From Crassaminicella profunda (GTDB lineage Bacteria > Bacillota > Clostridia > Peptostreptococcales > Thermotaleaceae), in the NCBI RefSeq assembly GCF_019884785.1, contig NZ_CP082326.1, positions 310,001-374,000 of the forward strand: a DNA stretch of 64,000 nucleotides, read 5' to 3'. The position numbers and the translations under genes are program-made. Below the pieces are notes generated by a model that searched no databases, was not told the DNA's origin, and saw nothing but the letters and a program-made list of their open reading frames with translations. This document shows, one piece after another, positions 26,720-34,933 of the stretch; the stretch's first letter is position 1; each line of letters begins with the position of its first letter.

Positions 26720-27355
26720 ATGAATTACGGTGTGCTATCAGCTGGAATATTACTTATTTCTTTTATTCTAGTTTTTGCATCTTATGAAAGACGAAATATT
26801 TCAGTAAAAGAAATTTCATTAATCGCTACATTGTCAGGACTAGCTGGCGTTGCTAGAGTTCCCTTTGCAGCACTTCCAAATGTGCAACCTACTACATTTT
26901 TGGTGATGATTTCAGGATATGTATTTGGACCAGGATTTGGATTCATGACAGGAGCCTTTGCAGCACTTTCTTCAAATTTTTTCTTAGGACAAGGACCTTG
27001 GACACCATGGCAAATGTTAGCTTGGGGACTTGCAGGTTTAAGTGCAGGAATCCTAAAAAAATTTATGAAGAATCCTTCTAGATTGTTTTTTAGTATTTTT
27101 GCATTTTGCTGGGGATTTTTATTTGGTTATATTATGAATTTATGGCATTGGTTATTCTTTGTTTATCCGCATACCTTCAAAAGTTTAATCATAACAAATA
27201 TGAATGGCTTTTATTTTGATTTGATGCATGGGGTAGGAAACTTTGTTTTTGCCTATTTATTTGGAAAGGATTTTATTAATATATTATCACGATTTAAAGA
27301 TAGGATTAGTTATACTGAGATTCCTGTTGAAAAAATAAATGAAGAAAGAGTTTAA
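26720..27355 (+). CDS. ECF transporter S-component, probably for cobalamin
   Basis: Start ATG 26720 is preferred to TTG 26711, which lies only two bases after AAGGCG. 211 residues and about six transmembrane helices. The motifs ARVPFAALPNVQPTTFLVMISGYVFG (split: ARVPFAALPNVQP then TTFLVMISGYVFG) and PWTPWQMLAWGLAG are typical of the S-component group that includes CbrT-like cobalamin transporters. It binds the vitamin and topples in the membrane when the T-component and ATPases cycle. Specificity rests on the cobalamin riboswitch and neighbouring DUF4430/barrel genes, not on a diagnostic residue. The C-terminus (after about 190) is a short soluble tail. Confidence 0.82.
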   Translation: MNYGVLSAGILLISFILVFASYERRNISVKEISLIATLSGLAGVARVPFAALPNVQPTTFLVMISGYVFGPGFGFMTGAFAALSSNFFLGQGPWTPWQMLAWGLAGLSAGILKKFMKNPSRLFFSIFAFCWGFLFGYIMNLWHWLFFVYPHTFKSLIITNMNGFYFDLMHGVGNFVFAYLFGKDFINILSRFKDRISYTEIPVEKINEERV

Positions 27356-27419
27356 CAAATTAAATGCTAAAAAAATGGTTAATCATAAAAGAAAAAATTA
27401 ATGGAAAGAAGGAGAAAAA

Positions 27420-28271
27420 ATGAGAAAAATAACTGCTTTAACACTTGCAATTTTTATGATTTTTACAAGTTTTTCATTTGCTTTAGATTATAATGCTACA
27501 GCAAAGTATTTAGAAAAGAAAGAATTGGATGAATGGGGGATATTGGCTTTATATTCCTTTGGGGAGGATGTAAAAAATAAAACTTTAAATAAAGTGGATG
27601 ATTCACAGGTTACAACAGATTATGAAGCCTATATGATGGGTGCTATAGCAAAGAGGGAAGATGTTTCTTCTTATGCGGAAAAAATTATCAAAACCCAAAG
27701 AGAAAATGGAAAATTTGCAGATTATATGGATGGTACTGGAGAAGATTTAATCAATGCTCATATATGGGGAATTATCTCATTGTATGTAGCGAATAAAGAG
27801 AATTATGATAAGGAAAAGGCTTTAACATGGCTTAAAGAAAATCAAAATAAAGATGGCGGATTTGGAGTATTCACAGGAATGGCTTATTCTGATATTGATC
27901 TAACAGGTATGGGAGTTATTGCTTATAGCATATTAGGACTAAATAAAGATAGTGAAGAAGTAAAGAAAGCTATTGGCTTTATTGAAAAGAATATAGATAA
28001 AAAAGAAACCTGTGAAGGGGTAGCTTATTACATATTAGCAAGAACGAAATTAGGAATGGATATCGATAAAAACTTATATAGCAAACTTTTAAAATATCAG
28101 TTAAAAGATGGATCATTTAAGCATTTAAAAAGAAGTTCAAGAGGAAATTATATGGCGTCTTGGCATGGATTGTTGGCTATGATGGATTATAAGAATAAGA
28201 GTTCTGTGTTTACAAGATTACATGAGTTGAATAAGGTAAAGGTTGAGAAAAAACAGGTTGTAAAGAAGTAA
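27420..28271 (+). CDS. Secreted single alpha-barrel protein (transcobalamin alpha-domain-like)
   Basis: 283 residues; signal peptide about 1-20 (SFALD). The rest is one alpha/alpha barrel of the prenyltransferase/squalene-oxidase repeat type: repeated helices with ENQNKDGGFGVFTG, ITAL-type turns and WHGLLAMMDYKN. Neither a DxDD cyclase motif nor zinc-ligand residues of protein prenyltransferases are evident. It has no anchor, DUF4430 or SLH. In transcobalamin terms it is the alpha half alone, and the lipoprotein at 23316 is the beta half alone; the two could combine on one corrinoid. It follows the ECF genes after 64 bases, with GGAAAGAAGGAG as ribosome binding site. Confidence 0.8.
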   Translation: MRKITALTLAIFMIFTSFSFALDYNATAKYLEKKELDEWGILALYSFGEDVKNKTLNKVDDSQVTTDYEAYMMGAIAKREDVSSYAEKIIKTQRENGKFADYMDGTGEDLINAHIWGIISLYVANKENYDKEKALTWLKENQNKDGGFGVFTGMAYSDIDLTGMGVIAYSILGLNKDSEEVKKAIGFIEKNIDKKETCEGVAYYILARTKLGMDIDKNLYSKLLKYQLKDGSFKHLKRSSRGNYMASWHGLLAMMDYKNKSSVFTRLHELNKVKVEKKQVVKK

Positions 28272-28319
28272 TAGAGTGTATAAAAGCTGAACAGATGTTT
28301 ATTTAAGGGAGGTACAAAA

Positions 28320-31300
28320 GTGAAAAAAAGAAATATTAAATCATACATGTCTTTTATCATGATATTAGCAATGATTTTTACAAGTATAGGAGCTAATTTT
28401 ATAAATCCTTATGTGGTAAATGCAGAAGAAAATAATACCGAAGTTACTGCAAAGATTACTGTAGTTGGAAAATATAATGAGGTTTTATTTTCGCCACAAG
28501 AAATTACTGTTTCTAATGCTGTATATGCTTCGGATATACTCAAAGCAACTGGACTTGATGTGAAAGAAAGTGATGCAGGTTTTGTAACCAGCATAGATAA
28601 TCTTGAAAGTGGAGCTGCTGACAATACATATAATATGTATAGTGGGTGGATGTATACCATAAATGATGAGCAACCTAATGATGTTCCGAGTAAGGTGAAA
28701 ATAAAAGAAGGAGACAAAATTTTCTTCTATTATGTGAAAGACCATAACGATGAATTTCCTGGATGGAAGGATTTTGTTAATGTTCATGTAAGAGTAGAAA
28801 ATCAAAATAATACAATATTAGAGAATACACAAGCTACTGTATTAAAGGGCAAATCTATTCTTGGAGCTATAAAAGAGGCATTAGATGAAAAAGAGATTAC
28901 CTCTGATATGGATATGTCAGGAATAATCAATAAAATAAACGAAATTGACTTATCAGCAGAAGGATTCCTTTGGGGATATACAGTGAATGATGATTTGAAC
29001 AAAAGTAAAATTTTAAATAAAGACTTTGATTCTGCTTGCTTAGATGTTGCTATTAATACAGGAGATGAGATTGTAGTGTATCCAACGGATATGGCTACAA
29101 TTGGGTATGCTAAAATAGAAACAGATAAAACAGAGGTTTCAGAAGGACAATCATTTATAGCAACCGTATCTAAAGATGATCTGACAATGACAGGAACCTA
29201 TCAGTTTGCACAAGGAGTAAAGGTTCATTTTGATGGAGAAGAATATATAACAAATGAAAATGGACAAGCTTTAATCACTCCAGAAAAAGCAGGAGAATAT
29301 GAAATCTATGCAGATGGAGAAGGAATTGTAAAAACAGATAAGAAAAAGATTATTGTAAAAGAAGAAGTAAAAAACGAAGGATCAAAAATTAGGGTTAGAG
29401 TAGAAGGAATAAATGAACACTTAGATGAGGCTGTAGAGGTAAATGGGACTGCTCTAGATGCATTAAAAAAAGCAGAAGCAAATGTAATAACTGATCAGTA
29501 TGGTATGGTTACCACTATACGAGGGGAAAGTGGTATTAAAGGAGTAGCAGAGAATACTAATACAGGATGGAAGTATTATGTTATAAGAGATGGAGAAATA
29601 GATGAACAAGCATTAAGTTCAGGAGCTGGAAGTTATAATGTAAAAGATGGAGATGAAGTTATATTTTATATAGGTGCATATGATGCAACAACGTGGGCAG
29701 ATAAAACATATTTTCCTCAAATTAGTATAGAACCAATAAAACCAACAGCAGGACAAGCCGTAACGTTAAGAATCAGTTCGAAGAAATATGATTGGTCAGA
29801 GGGATTGGTGGATTTAGATAAAGATAAAATAAAAAAAATAGGAAACTATACAGTTGAAATAAATGGAAAGGCGTATACAAGTATATTTGGACAGGTAACC
29901 ATACCAAATATACCAGAAGGTACAGTGGATTACATAATAACGAATAATAGTGATAATGAGTATCCAGATGTGGTAACATATAGAAACAGTATAGAAGTAA
30001 GTAAAGCTGTAGATGCACAAGTTAGAGTAAGAGTAGAAGGAATAAATAAACATTTAGATGAGACTGTAGAGGTAAATGGGACTGCTTTAGATGCAGTAAA
30101 AAAAGCAGCAGGAGAAAATGTAGTAGAAAATGGAGGGCTTATCACTTCTATTTTAGGAGAAAGCGGTAAATTAGGTATTGTTGAAAATATAAATACCGAT
30201 TGGAAATACTATGTTATAAGAGATGGAGAAATAGATGAACAAGCATTAAGTTCAGGAGCTGGAAGTTATAATGTAAAAGATGGAGATGAAGTTATATTTT
30301 ATATAGGTGCATATGATGCAATAACATGGGCAGATAAGACATATTTTCCTCAAATTAGCATAGAACCAGTAAAACCAACAGCAGGACAATCAATGACATT
30401 AAAGATCAATTCGAAGAAATATGATTGGTCAAAAGGATTGGTGGATTTAGATAAAGATGAAATAAAAGAAATAGGAGAATATACAGTAGAAGTAAATGGA
30501 AAGGCGTATACAAGTGTATCTGGCCAGGTAATAATACCTAATTTACCTGAAGGTGTAGTTAATTACATAGTTAAGAATAAAAATGATAATGATAATGGAT
30601 ATTTAGATGTAGTAACTTATAGAGGGATAATAGAAGAAAATAAACTTAATAAAAAAATCAAAATTCTATTAGATTTCAATATACTAGCAGTAGGAAACAC
30701 TTTAAATATTACAGCACAAGTATTGGATCAAGATAACAAAGAATTAAAAGATGAAACTATAAAATGGTATACTAGTAATTCAGAAATAGCAACAATAGAT
30801 CAAGATAAAGGAATTGTGAAAGGAATAAAAGAAGGAAAGGTTACCATTACTGCCAAACTTGCAAGTGATGAAAATATAACAGCATCAATAGATGTGATAG
30901 TAGCAGTACAAAAGAAAAATGAAGAAAAAATAAAAGAAGTGGTAAAAGGCTTAAAGGTACATTATGGAAAGAAAGATATATTTACTTTTCGGGAGGCAAT
31001 AGGGTATAAAGCTACAAGTAATAATGTAGAAGATATAAAATTAATAGGAGATAAATTTAAAGTAAAAAGTGGAAGCCAGCCGACTGATTATGCTGGAAAT
31101 ATTATTGGATTACTTGCTGCAGATAAAAACCCAAGAAGTTTTGAAAATAATGATTATGTGAATGAACTTATTCATGCATTAAAACAAGAAATTTCTAAAG
31201 GTCAGTTAATATCTACTCAAGTTGCATGGGGAATAATAGGTCTGGATATGGCAAAAGAAAAAGATGAAGTAGAGAGTGCGGTAAAAAAATTAATGACTTT

Positions 31301-33845
31301 GCAAAATACTGATGGAAGCTTTGGAGATATAGATAGAACAGCTATGTGTATGATGGCTCTTGGAAATCATAAGGATATAGAAGGTGTTATTAATTCTATT
31401 GATAAAGCAAAAAAATATATTGAGAATAATAAAGAAAAAATATTGAATTCTTCTAATGAATGTACTATTTCAGCAGTAATACAAGGGTTAATTGCAGTAG
31501 GTGAAAATCCATTAGCAAGTAAATGGACTGTTGATGGAAAAACAATGCTATCTTCATTATTAAAGTTAAAAAATGGAGATACTTTCGGAAATGATTTAGC
31601 TACAGAACAGTGCTTTACAGCTTTAGCTGACTTATATAAGAAAGAGTCCATGTATACAGATGCTAAGATAAGCAATGAAGGATATGATAAATTATTTATA
31701 CCTGTAAAAAATGACAATACAGGTAGAGGTGATATACAAGAAGGGGATAAAGCGTATATTTCTATAATTGGATACCAAAATAAAAGCATTATATCTAAGA
31801 GCGCGATAGATTTAGAAAAAGGAGATAACGCTTTAGCAGTTGCAAAAAGAATACTTAAAAATAACAATATACCTTTTGATGCTACGAGTAGCTATTTTAA
31901 GATGATTGAGAATGAAGATAATAGAGAGAAAGCTCATAAGAAAGCTTTAAGTGGATGGCTTTATCGCATCAATGGGAACTATAAAAAATATGAAAATACA
32001 GCATCTTCAGATGCAGATGTAAGCAATGGAGATTACATTGAATGGAGATACTCACTAGATGCTGGATACGATATTGGATGGGAAACAGACCCTAATAAAT
32101 ATGGAGGATTAGGGGATGCAAAAACAGCTATAGAGAAAGCTATTGAAGATGTAAAGAATATTTTAAATGATCAAAATGCAAGTGAGAGTGAAATTTCAAA
32201 AGCAGTAAAAGATGTGACAAGTAAAATAACAGAAAAAGCAGATACCATAACTTCTCAAGCAGAAGCTAAGGAATTTATTAACGATTTAAAAGAAAATGCT
32301 TCTATGATGGATAAAGCTGCAGAATGTATAAAAACAGATCAAGGAGCAAAGGACTTAGCAAATGAAAGTGTCAGTGTTATAAATTCTTTATTAAAAGCTT
32401 CTGAAAAACTGAATGAAGATAATGAACGAAAAAATGTAGCGAAAGTTACAGCAGAAAATATGAAAACTACATTAAAAGTAATGAATAAGGTAAAAGATAT
32501 AGATGATGTTCGTAAGATTGCAAAGAATATGATAGAAGTAGCTGGAAAAATAATGGATAAAATAGGAAAAAATAACAGTAACGCCATAAAAGAAAAAATT
32601 GTAGAAATCGCAAAAACATCAGTAGATTTAGCAGGAGCACATAAAGTAGAAAAAAAAGCATTAAAAACAGAAGGACAAAAAGTAGTAGCAAAAGTAGATG
32701 CTAATAAAATAGAAAATCTAGCAAAAGAAACAACAAAAACAATTGAAGAGATGAATGAAAAACTAAAGAAAAATATAGAAGAAACAAAAATATTTGAAAA
32801 AAAACTAGCAATAGAAATATCTGATGTACACAAAGAAGAAATAGAAGCAAACCTTCCATCAAATCTAGTTGAAGTGATAAAAGAAAATAACATAGAAAAA
32901 GTAGCCATTAAAACAGAAATAGCATCTTTTGATATAACACCAAATACTTTTGGAGAAAAAGCAGAGAATAGAGAAATTAGTCTTAGTGCAAAAAAGATAG
33001 ATAGAAATGATCTACCTGCACTTACAAGACACAAAATACCAGAAGATAGTTTAATCGTTGATTTAAATGCAAAACTTGGACAAGAAAAAGTATCTAATTT
33101 TGAAGAACCAATAACAATCACTATTCCATATGAAGGAAAAGTAGAAGAAGGAAAAGAAATAAAGGTATTCTACCTTAAAGATGATGGAAGAATTGAATCT
33201 ATAGGGGGAGAATATGACTCAGCTACGAAGGCAATAACCTTTGCAATTACTCACTTTAGTAAATACTTTGCAAAGAAAGTAGATAAAGAAATGACGAAAA
33301 CTTTTACAGACCTTAAAAATTATGATTGGGCAAAAGAAGCTATAGAGGCTATGGCTAGTAAAGGTTTTATCAGTGGCAGAAAGAGCGGTATATTCGACCC
33401 ATCTGCAAATATTACAAGAGCAGAATTTGCTACATTAATTGCAAAGATGTTAGAATATAAAGGAAAAGATGAAATACCATTTAGAGATGTTGATAAAGAA
33501 AAGTGGTATTATGATGCTGTGTCAATAGCTTATAAAAATGGACTAATCAATGGAAGAACAGACACCGTATTTGATCCAGAAGGAAATATTACAAGACAAG
33601 AAATGGCTGTAATTATTTCAAAGGTTCTAGAGAAAAAAGATTATGAAAAAGCAAATATTAAAAGCTTAAATAAATTCAAAGATAAAGATGATATTTCACC
33701 ATGGGCAAGAGACGGTGTGAGTCTTTGTGTAAAAGCAGAAATCATTAATGGTATGGGAGAGAATAATTTTACTCCAACCCAAAATGCAAATCGTGCACAG
33801 GCTGCTGTGATGATTTATAAACTTTATGATTTAGTACAGGAATAA
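28320..33845 (+). CDS. Giant SLH-anchored surface protein with five DUF4430-like domains and one alpha barrel (1841 aa)
   Basis: GTG start at 28320 behind GGGAGGTACAAAA. Signal peptide about 1-35. Approximate order: DUF4430 #1 (42-140; YSGWMYTINDEQ) and #2 (146-257); Ig-like (260-350); two near-identical units of 211 residues, each a DUF4430 domain plus a beta domain (355-777); BIG2 (780-865); alpha barrel (870-1123; NTDGSFGDIDRTAM); DUF4430 #5 (1142-1255; LSGWLYRINGNY); charged helical stalk (1263-1543); ZU5-like (1573-1657); three SLH repeats (1658-1841). Here DUF4430 has multiplied, whereas in the protein at 12078 it is the barrel that is triplicated. It is last in the ECF unit. Five DUF4430 domains suggest avidity or several corrinoid types; ligand binding is inferred. 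Confidence 0.85.
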   Translation: MKKRNIKSYMSFIMILAMIFTSIGANFINPYVVNAEENNTEVTAKITVVGKYNEVLFSPQEITVSNAVYASDILKATGLDVKESDAGFVTSIDNLESGAADNTYNMYSGWMYTINDEQPNDVPSKVKIKEGDKIFFYYVKDHNDEFPGWKDFVNVHVRVENQNNTILENTQATVLKGKSILGAIKEALDEKEITSDMDMSGIINKINEIDLSAEGFLWGYTVNDDLNKSKILNKDFDSACLDVAINTGDEIVVYPTDMATIGYAKIETDKTEVSEGQSFIATVSKDDLTMTGTYQFAQGVKVHFDGEEYITNENGQALITPEKAGEYEIYADGEGIVKTDKKKIIVKEEVKNEGSKIRVRVEGINEHLDEAVEVNGTALDALKKAEANVITDQYGMVTTIRGESGIKGVAENTNTGWKYYVIRDGEIDEQALSSGAGSYNVKDGDEVIFYIGAYDATTWADKTYFPQISIEPIKPTAGQAVTLRISSKKYDWSEGLVDLDKDKIKKIGNYTVEINGKAYTSIFGQVTIPNIPEGTVDYIITNNSDNEYPDVVTYRNSIEVSKAVDAQVRVRVEGINKHLDETVEVNGTALDAVKKAAGENVVENGGLITSILGESGKLGIVENINTDWKYYVIRDGEIDEQALSSGAGSYNVKDGDEVIFYIGAYDAITWADKTYFPQISIEPVKPTAGQSMTLKINSKKYDWSKGLVDLDKDEIKEIGEYTVEVNGKAYTSVSGQVIIPNLPEGVVNYIVKNKNDNDNGYLDVVTYRGIIEENKLNKKIKILLDFNILAVGNTLNITAQVLDQDNKELKDETIKWYTSNSEIATIDQDKGIVKGIKEGKVTITAKLASDENITASIDVIVAVQKKNEEKIKEVVKGLKVHYGKKDIFTFREAIGYKATSNNVEDIKLIGDKFKVKSGSQPTDYAGNIIGLLAADKNPRSFENNDYVNELIHALKQEISKGQLISTQVAWGIIGLDMAKEKDEVESAVKKLMTLQNTDGSFGDIDRTAMCMMALGNHKDIEGVINSIDKAKKYIENNKEKILNSSNECTISAVIQGLIAVGENPLASKWTVDGKTMLSSLLKLKNGDTFGNDLATEQCFTALADLYKKESMYTDAKISNEGYDKLFIPVKNDNTGRGDIQEGDKAYISIIGYQNKSIISKSAIDLEKGDNALAVAKRILKNNNIPFDATSSYFKMIENEDNREKAHKKALSGWLYRINGNYKKYENTASSDADVSNGDYIEWRYSLDAGYDIGWETDPNKYGGLGDAKTAIEKAIEDVKNILNDQNASESEISKAVKDVTSKITEKADTITSQAEAKEFINDLKENASMMDKAAECIKTDQGAKDLANESVSVINSLLKASEKLNEDNERKNVAKVTAENMKTTLKVMNKVKDIDDVRKIAKNMIEVAGKIMDKIGKNNSNAIKEKIVEIAKTSVDLAGAHKVEKKALKTEGQKVVAKVDANKIENLAKETTKTIEEMNEKLKKNIEETKIFEKKLAIEISDVHKEEIEANLPSNLVEVIKENNIEKVAIKTEIASFDITPNTFGEKAENREISLSAKKIDRNDLPALTRHKIPEDSLIVDLNAKLGQEKVSNFEEPITITIPYEGKVEEGKEIKVFYLKDDGRIESIGGEYDSATKAITFAITHFSKYFAKKVDKEMTKTFTDLKNYDWAKEAIEAMASKGFISGRKSGIFDPSANITRAEFATLIAKMLEYKGKDEIPFRDVDKEKWYYDAVSIAYKNGLINGRTDTVFDPEGNITRQEMAVIISKVLEKKDYEKANIKSLNKFKDKDDISPWARDGVSLCVKAEIINGMGENNFTPTQNANRAQAAVMIYKLYDLVQE
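29389..30654 (+). repeat. Tandem in-frame duplication, two units of 633 bp
   Basis: Unit 1 is about 29389-30021 and unit 2 about 30022-30654, offset exactly 633 bases (211 codons). Within them 29577-29688 and 30210-30321 are identical over 112 bases, and the flanks differ by scattered substitutions. Each unit encodes one DUF4430 domain and an adjoining beta domain. The identity patch inside more divergent flanks suggests a recent duplication or gene conversion. Confidence 0.9.
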
Positions 33846-33873
33846 AAAAGAAAAATTAAGAATTTTTTATGAT

Positions 33874-33934
33874 AAAATCCTAAAGCTTAAAAGGGGATGT
33901 AAACCCAAATACTTGAAGCTTTAGGATTTTGTTG
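33874..33934 (+). terminator. Long-stem hairpin, probable terminator after the last B12-regulated gene
   Basis: AAAATCCTAAAGCTT (33874-33888) pairs perfectly over 15 bp with AAGCTTTAGGATTTT (33916-33930). The 27-base loop contains a smaller GGG/CCC pairing. The trailing T-run is part of the stem plus GTTG, so termination may be leaky. Confidence 0.7.
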
Positions 33935-34000
33935 ATAAGATTATAAGAGAAGGAGAAATCTTTAAAAAGTAAGTATTTAAAGAAATAAGGAGTGGTATCT

Positions 34001-34213
34001 ATGTTCTTCTATTTCAGAAATAAAAACAAAATCGTTAAGGAACTAAGAAAAAATATGTCTTTGACGGTAAAAGAATTAGCCTTTCAATTAAAATGTGAAT
34101 CCATAGATCTTTTAAAAGTAGATCATTTAAAGTTAAAAGAAGTCCCTAAAGAGTTAAGAGAAAAATTAATTCCTATATTTAGAGGAGATCATTATGATAA
34201 TATTCCTTGGTAG
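34001..34213 (+). CDS. Small helix-turn-helix-like protein of unknown function (70 aa)
   Basis: ATG 34001 is favoured over GTG 33992 because AAGGAG ends eight bases upstream of it. The middle (ELRKNMSLTVKELAFQLKCE, about 15-34) looks like a short helix-turn-helix, and the protein ends in RGDHYDNIPW. Similar small proteins occur in Clostridia, sometimes called transcriptional regulators; I know of no tested function. It is the first of three tiny genes in a row between the B12 locus and the aldehyde dehydrogenase. Confidence 0.65.
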   Translation: MFFYFRNKNKIVKELRKNMSLTVKELAFQLKCESIDLLKVDHLKLKEVPKELREKLIPIFRGDHYDNIPW

Positions 34214-34284
34214 AAAATCTATTGAAATTTTTGGTTGTAAGCAGTAAAATTATAGTATGATAATGGAATAGGGGAGAAGAAAAT

Positions 34285-34374
34285 ATGAAACAAAAAACGA
34301 AAAAGATTATTGCCATGACTATTGCTGGTATGATGGTTATTAGTACATTTGCTGCTATGGTTTCTATTTTTTAA
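34285..34374 (+). CDS. Tiny single-span membrane peptide (29 aa)
   Basis: ATG 34285 behind AGGGGAGAAGAAAAT. The peptide has a basic start (MKQKTKK) followed by one hydrophobic helix of about 20 residues ending in SIF. The layout recalls the short DUF4044-type membrane peptides of Firmicutes, but the match is only by size and shape. The strong ribosome binding site and the tight position between two other small genes are the main support. Confidence 0.55.
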   Translation: MKQKTKKIIAMTIAGMMVISTFAAMVSIF

Positions 34375-34400
34375 TAGTAGCCATGAAAAAAGGTGGTTGT

Positions 34401-34586
34401 ATGAATAAAGAAAGAATATTTTGCAGAAAATGCAAATACTTTTATGTAACATGGGATGTGAAATTTCCAAATGGATGTAAACTTTTTGGGATTAAGGCAA
34501 AATCTGTACCTTCTATACTTGTTTATCAGTCAACTGGAGAAAAGTGTACCCATTTTATAGAAAAAAATAAAAGAATAAATAGTTAA
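34401..34586 (+). CDS. Small cysteine-motif protein, probable metal-binding (61 aa)
   Basis: ATG 34401 is chosen over ATG 34383 because AAAGGTGG ends four bases before it and the earlier ATG has no ribosome binding site. Seen: CRKC (Cys8, Cys11), Cys26 in FPNGCKLFG and Cys49 in TGEKCTHF, four cysteines that could bind zinc. Related short clostridial proteins carry the same YFYVTWDxKFPNGC pattern. Some databases, as I recall, label them uracil-DNA glycosylase; the protein is far too short for that enzyme and lacks its motifs. Function unknown. Confidence 0.7.
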   Translation: MNKERIFCRKCKYFYVTWDVKFPNGCKLFGIKAKSVPSILVYQSTGEKCTHFIEKNKRINS

Positions 34587-34625
34587 AGCTAAAATCATAT
34601 TTAAAAAAGAAAGTTAAGAGGAAAC

Positions 34626-34672
34626 AAAACTGAGAATTCTTTATTTTGAAAAGATTCTTAGTTTTTTTATTT
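34626..34672 (+). terminator. Intrinsic terminator after the small-gene cluster
   Basis: AAACTGAGAATTCTTT pairs imperfectly with AAAGATTCTTAGTTT and is followed by a run of seven T and TATTT. Between here and 34860 the sequence is AT-rich and I see no gene. Confidence 0.8.
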
Positions 34673-34874
34673 GTGCATAAAATCATGATGAAAATTCGAA
34701 TATAAAGAAAATTAAAAACAAATTTAACGAGAAATAGTGAGATGGAAAACGTTGAAAATTATGAAAAATTCAAGTAGGGACGATTGATTATTCAGAAAAA
34801 ATAGAAATCTAGTAAAATTATAGAATTTCTTAGAAAAAATGTGAAATTATAATGAAATTAACGCGAAAATATGT

Positions 34875-34914
34875 TACAATGATGATGTTAAAATATTAAC
34901 GTTAAAATGTTAAC
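34875..34914 (+). promoter_or_regulatory. -10 element and two tandem Rex-type operators before the aldehyde dehydrogenase
   Basis: A likely -10 element TACAAT lies at 34875-34880. Directly after it come GTTAAAATATTAAC (34887-34900) and GTTAAAATGTTAAC (34901-34914), head to tail with no gap. Each is a palindrome of form GTTAA-N4-TTAAC, the core of the Rex consensus TTGTTAANNNNTTAACAA. Rex represses fermentative genes until the NADH/NAD ratio rises. Sites covering the transcription start fit repression of an NADH-consuming enzyme. No rex gene is in the window. Confidence 0.75.
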
Positions 34915-34933
34915 AACTATGGAGGGATGGAGT

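Noticed and set aside
27420-28271. Barrel proteins as squalene or terpene cyclases or prenyltransferases
   Set aside because: The repeat fold matches, but the DxDD catalytic motif and prenyltransferase zinc ligands are absent, the proteins are exported, and they are under cobalamin riboswitches.
29389-30654. Direct repeats as a CRISPR array or tandem satellite
   Set aside because: Only two long units of 633 bp in frame inside a gene; this is a domain duplication.
32339-33121. 260-codon open frame on the minus strand
   Set aside because: It is the antisense of the lysine/glutamate-rich stalk and gives a Phe/Ser/Ile-rich sequence without start signals. Similar antisense frames at 31367, 38611 and 47113 were rejected for the same reason.
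34401-34586. Uracil-DNA glycosylase
   Set aside because: The 61-residue protein has none of the enzyme's motifs and is far too short; it is a small cysteine-motif protein.
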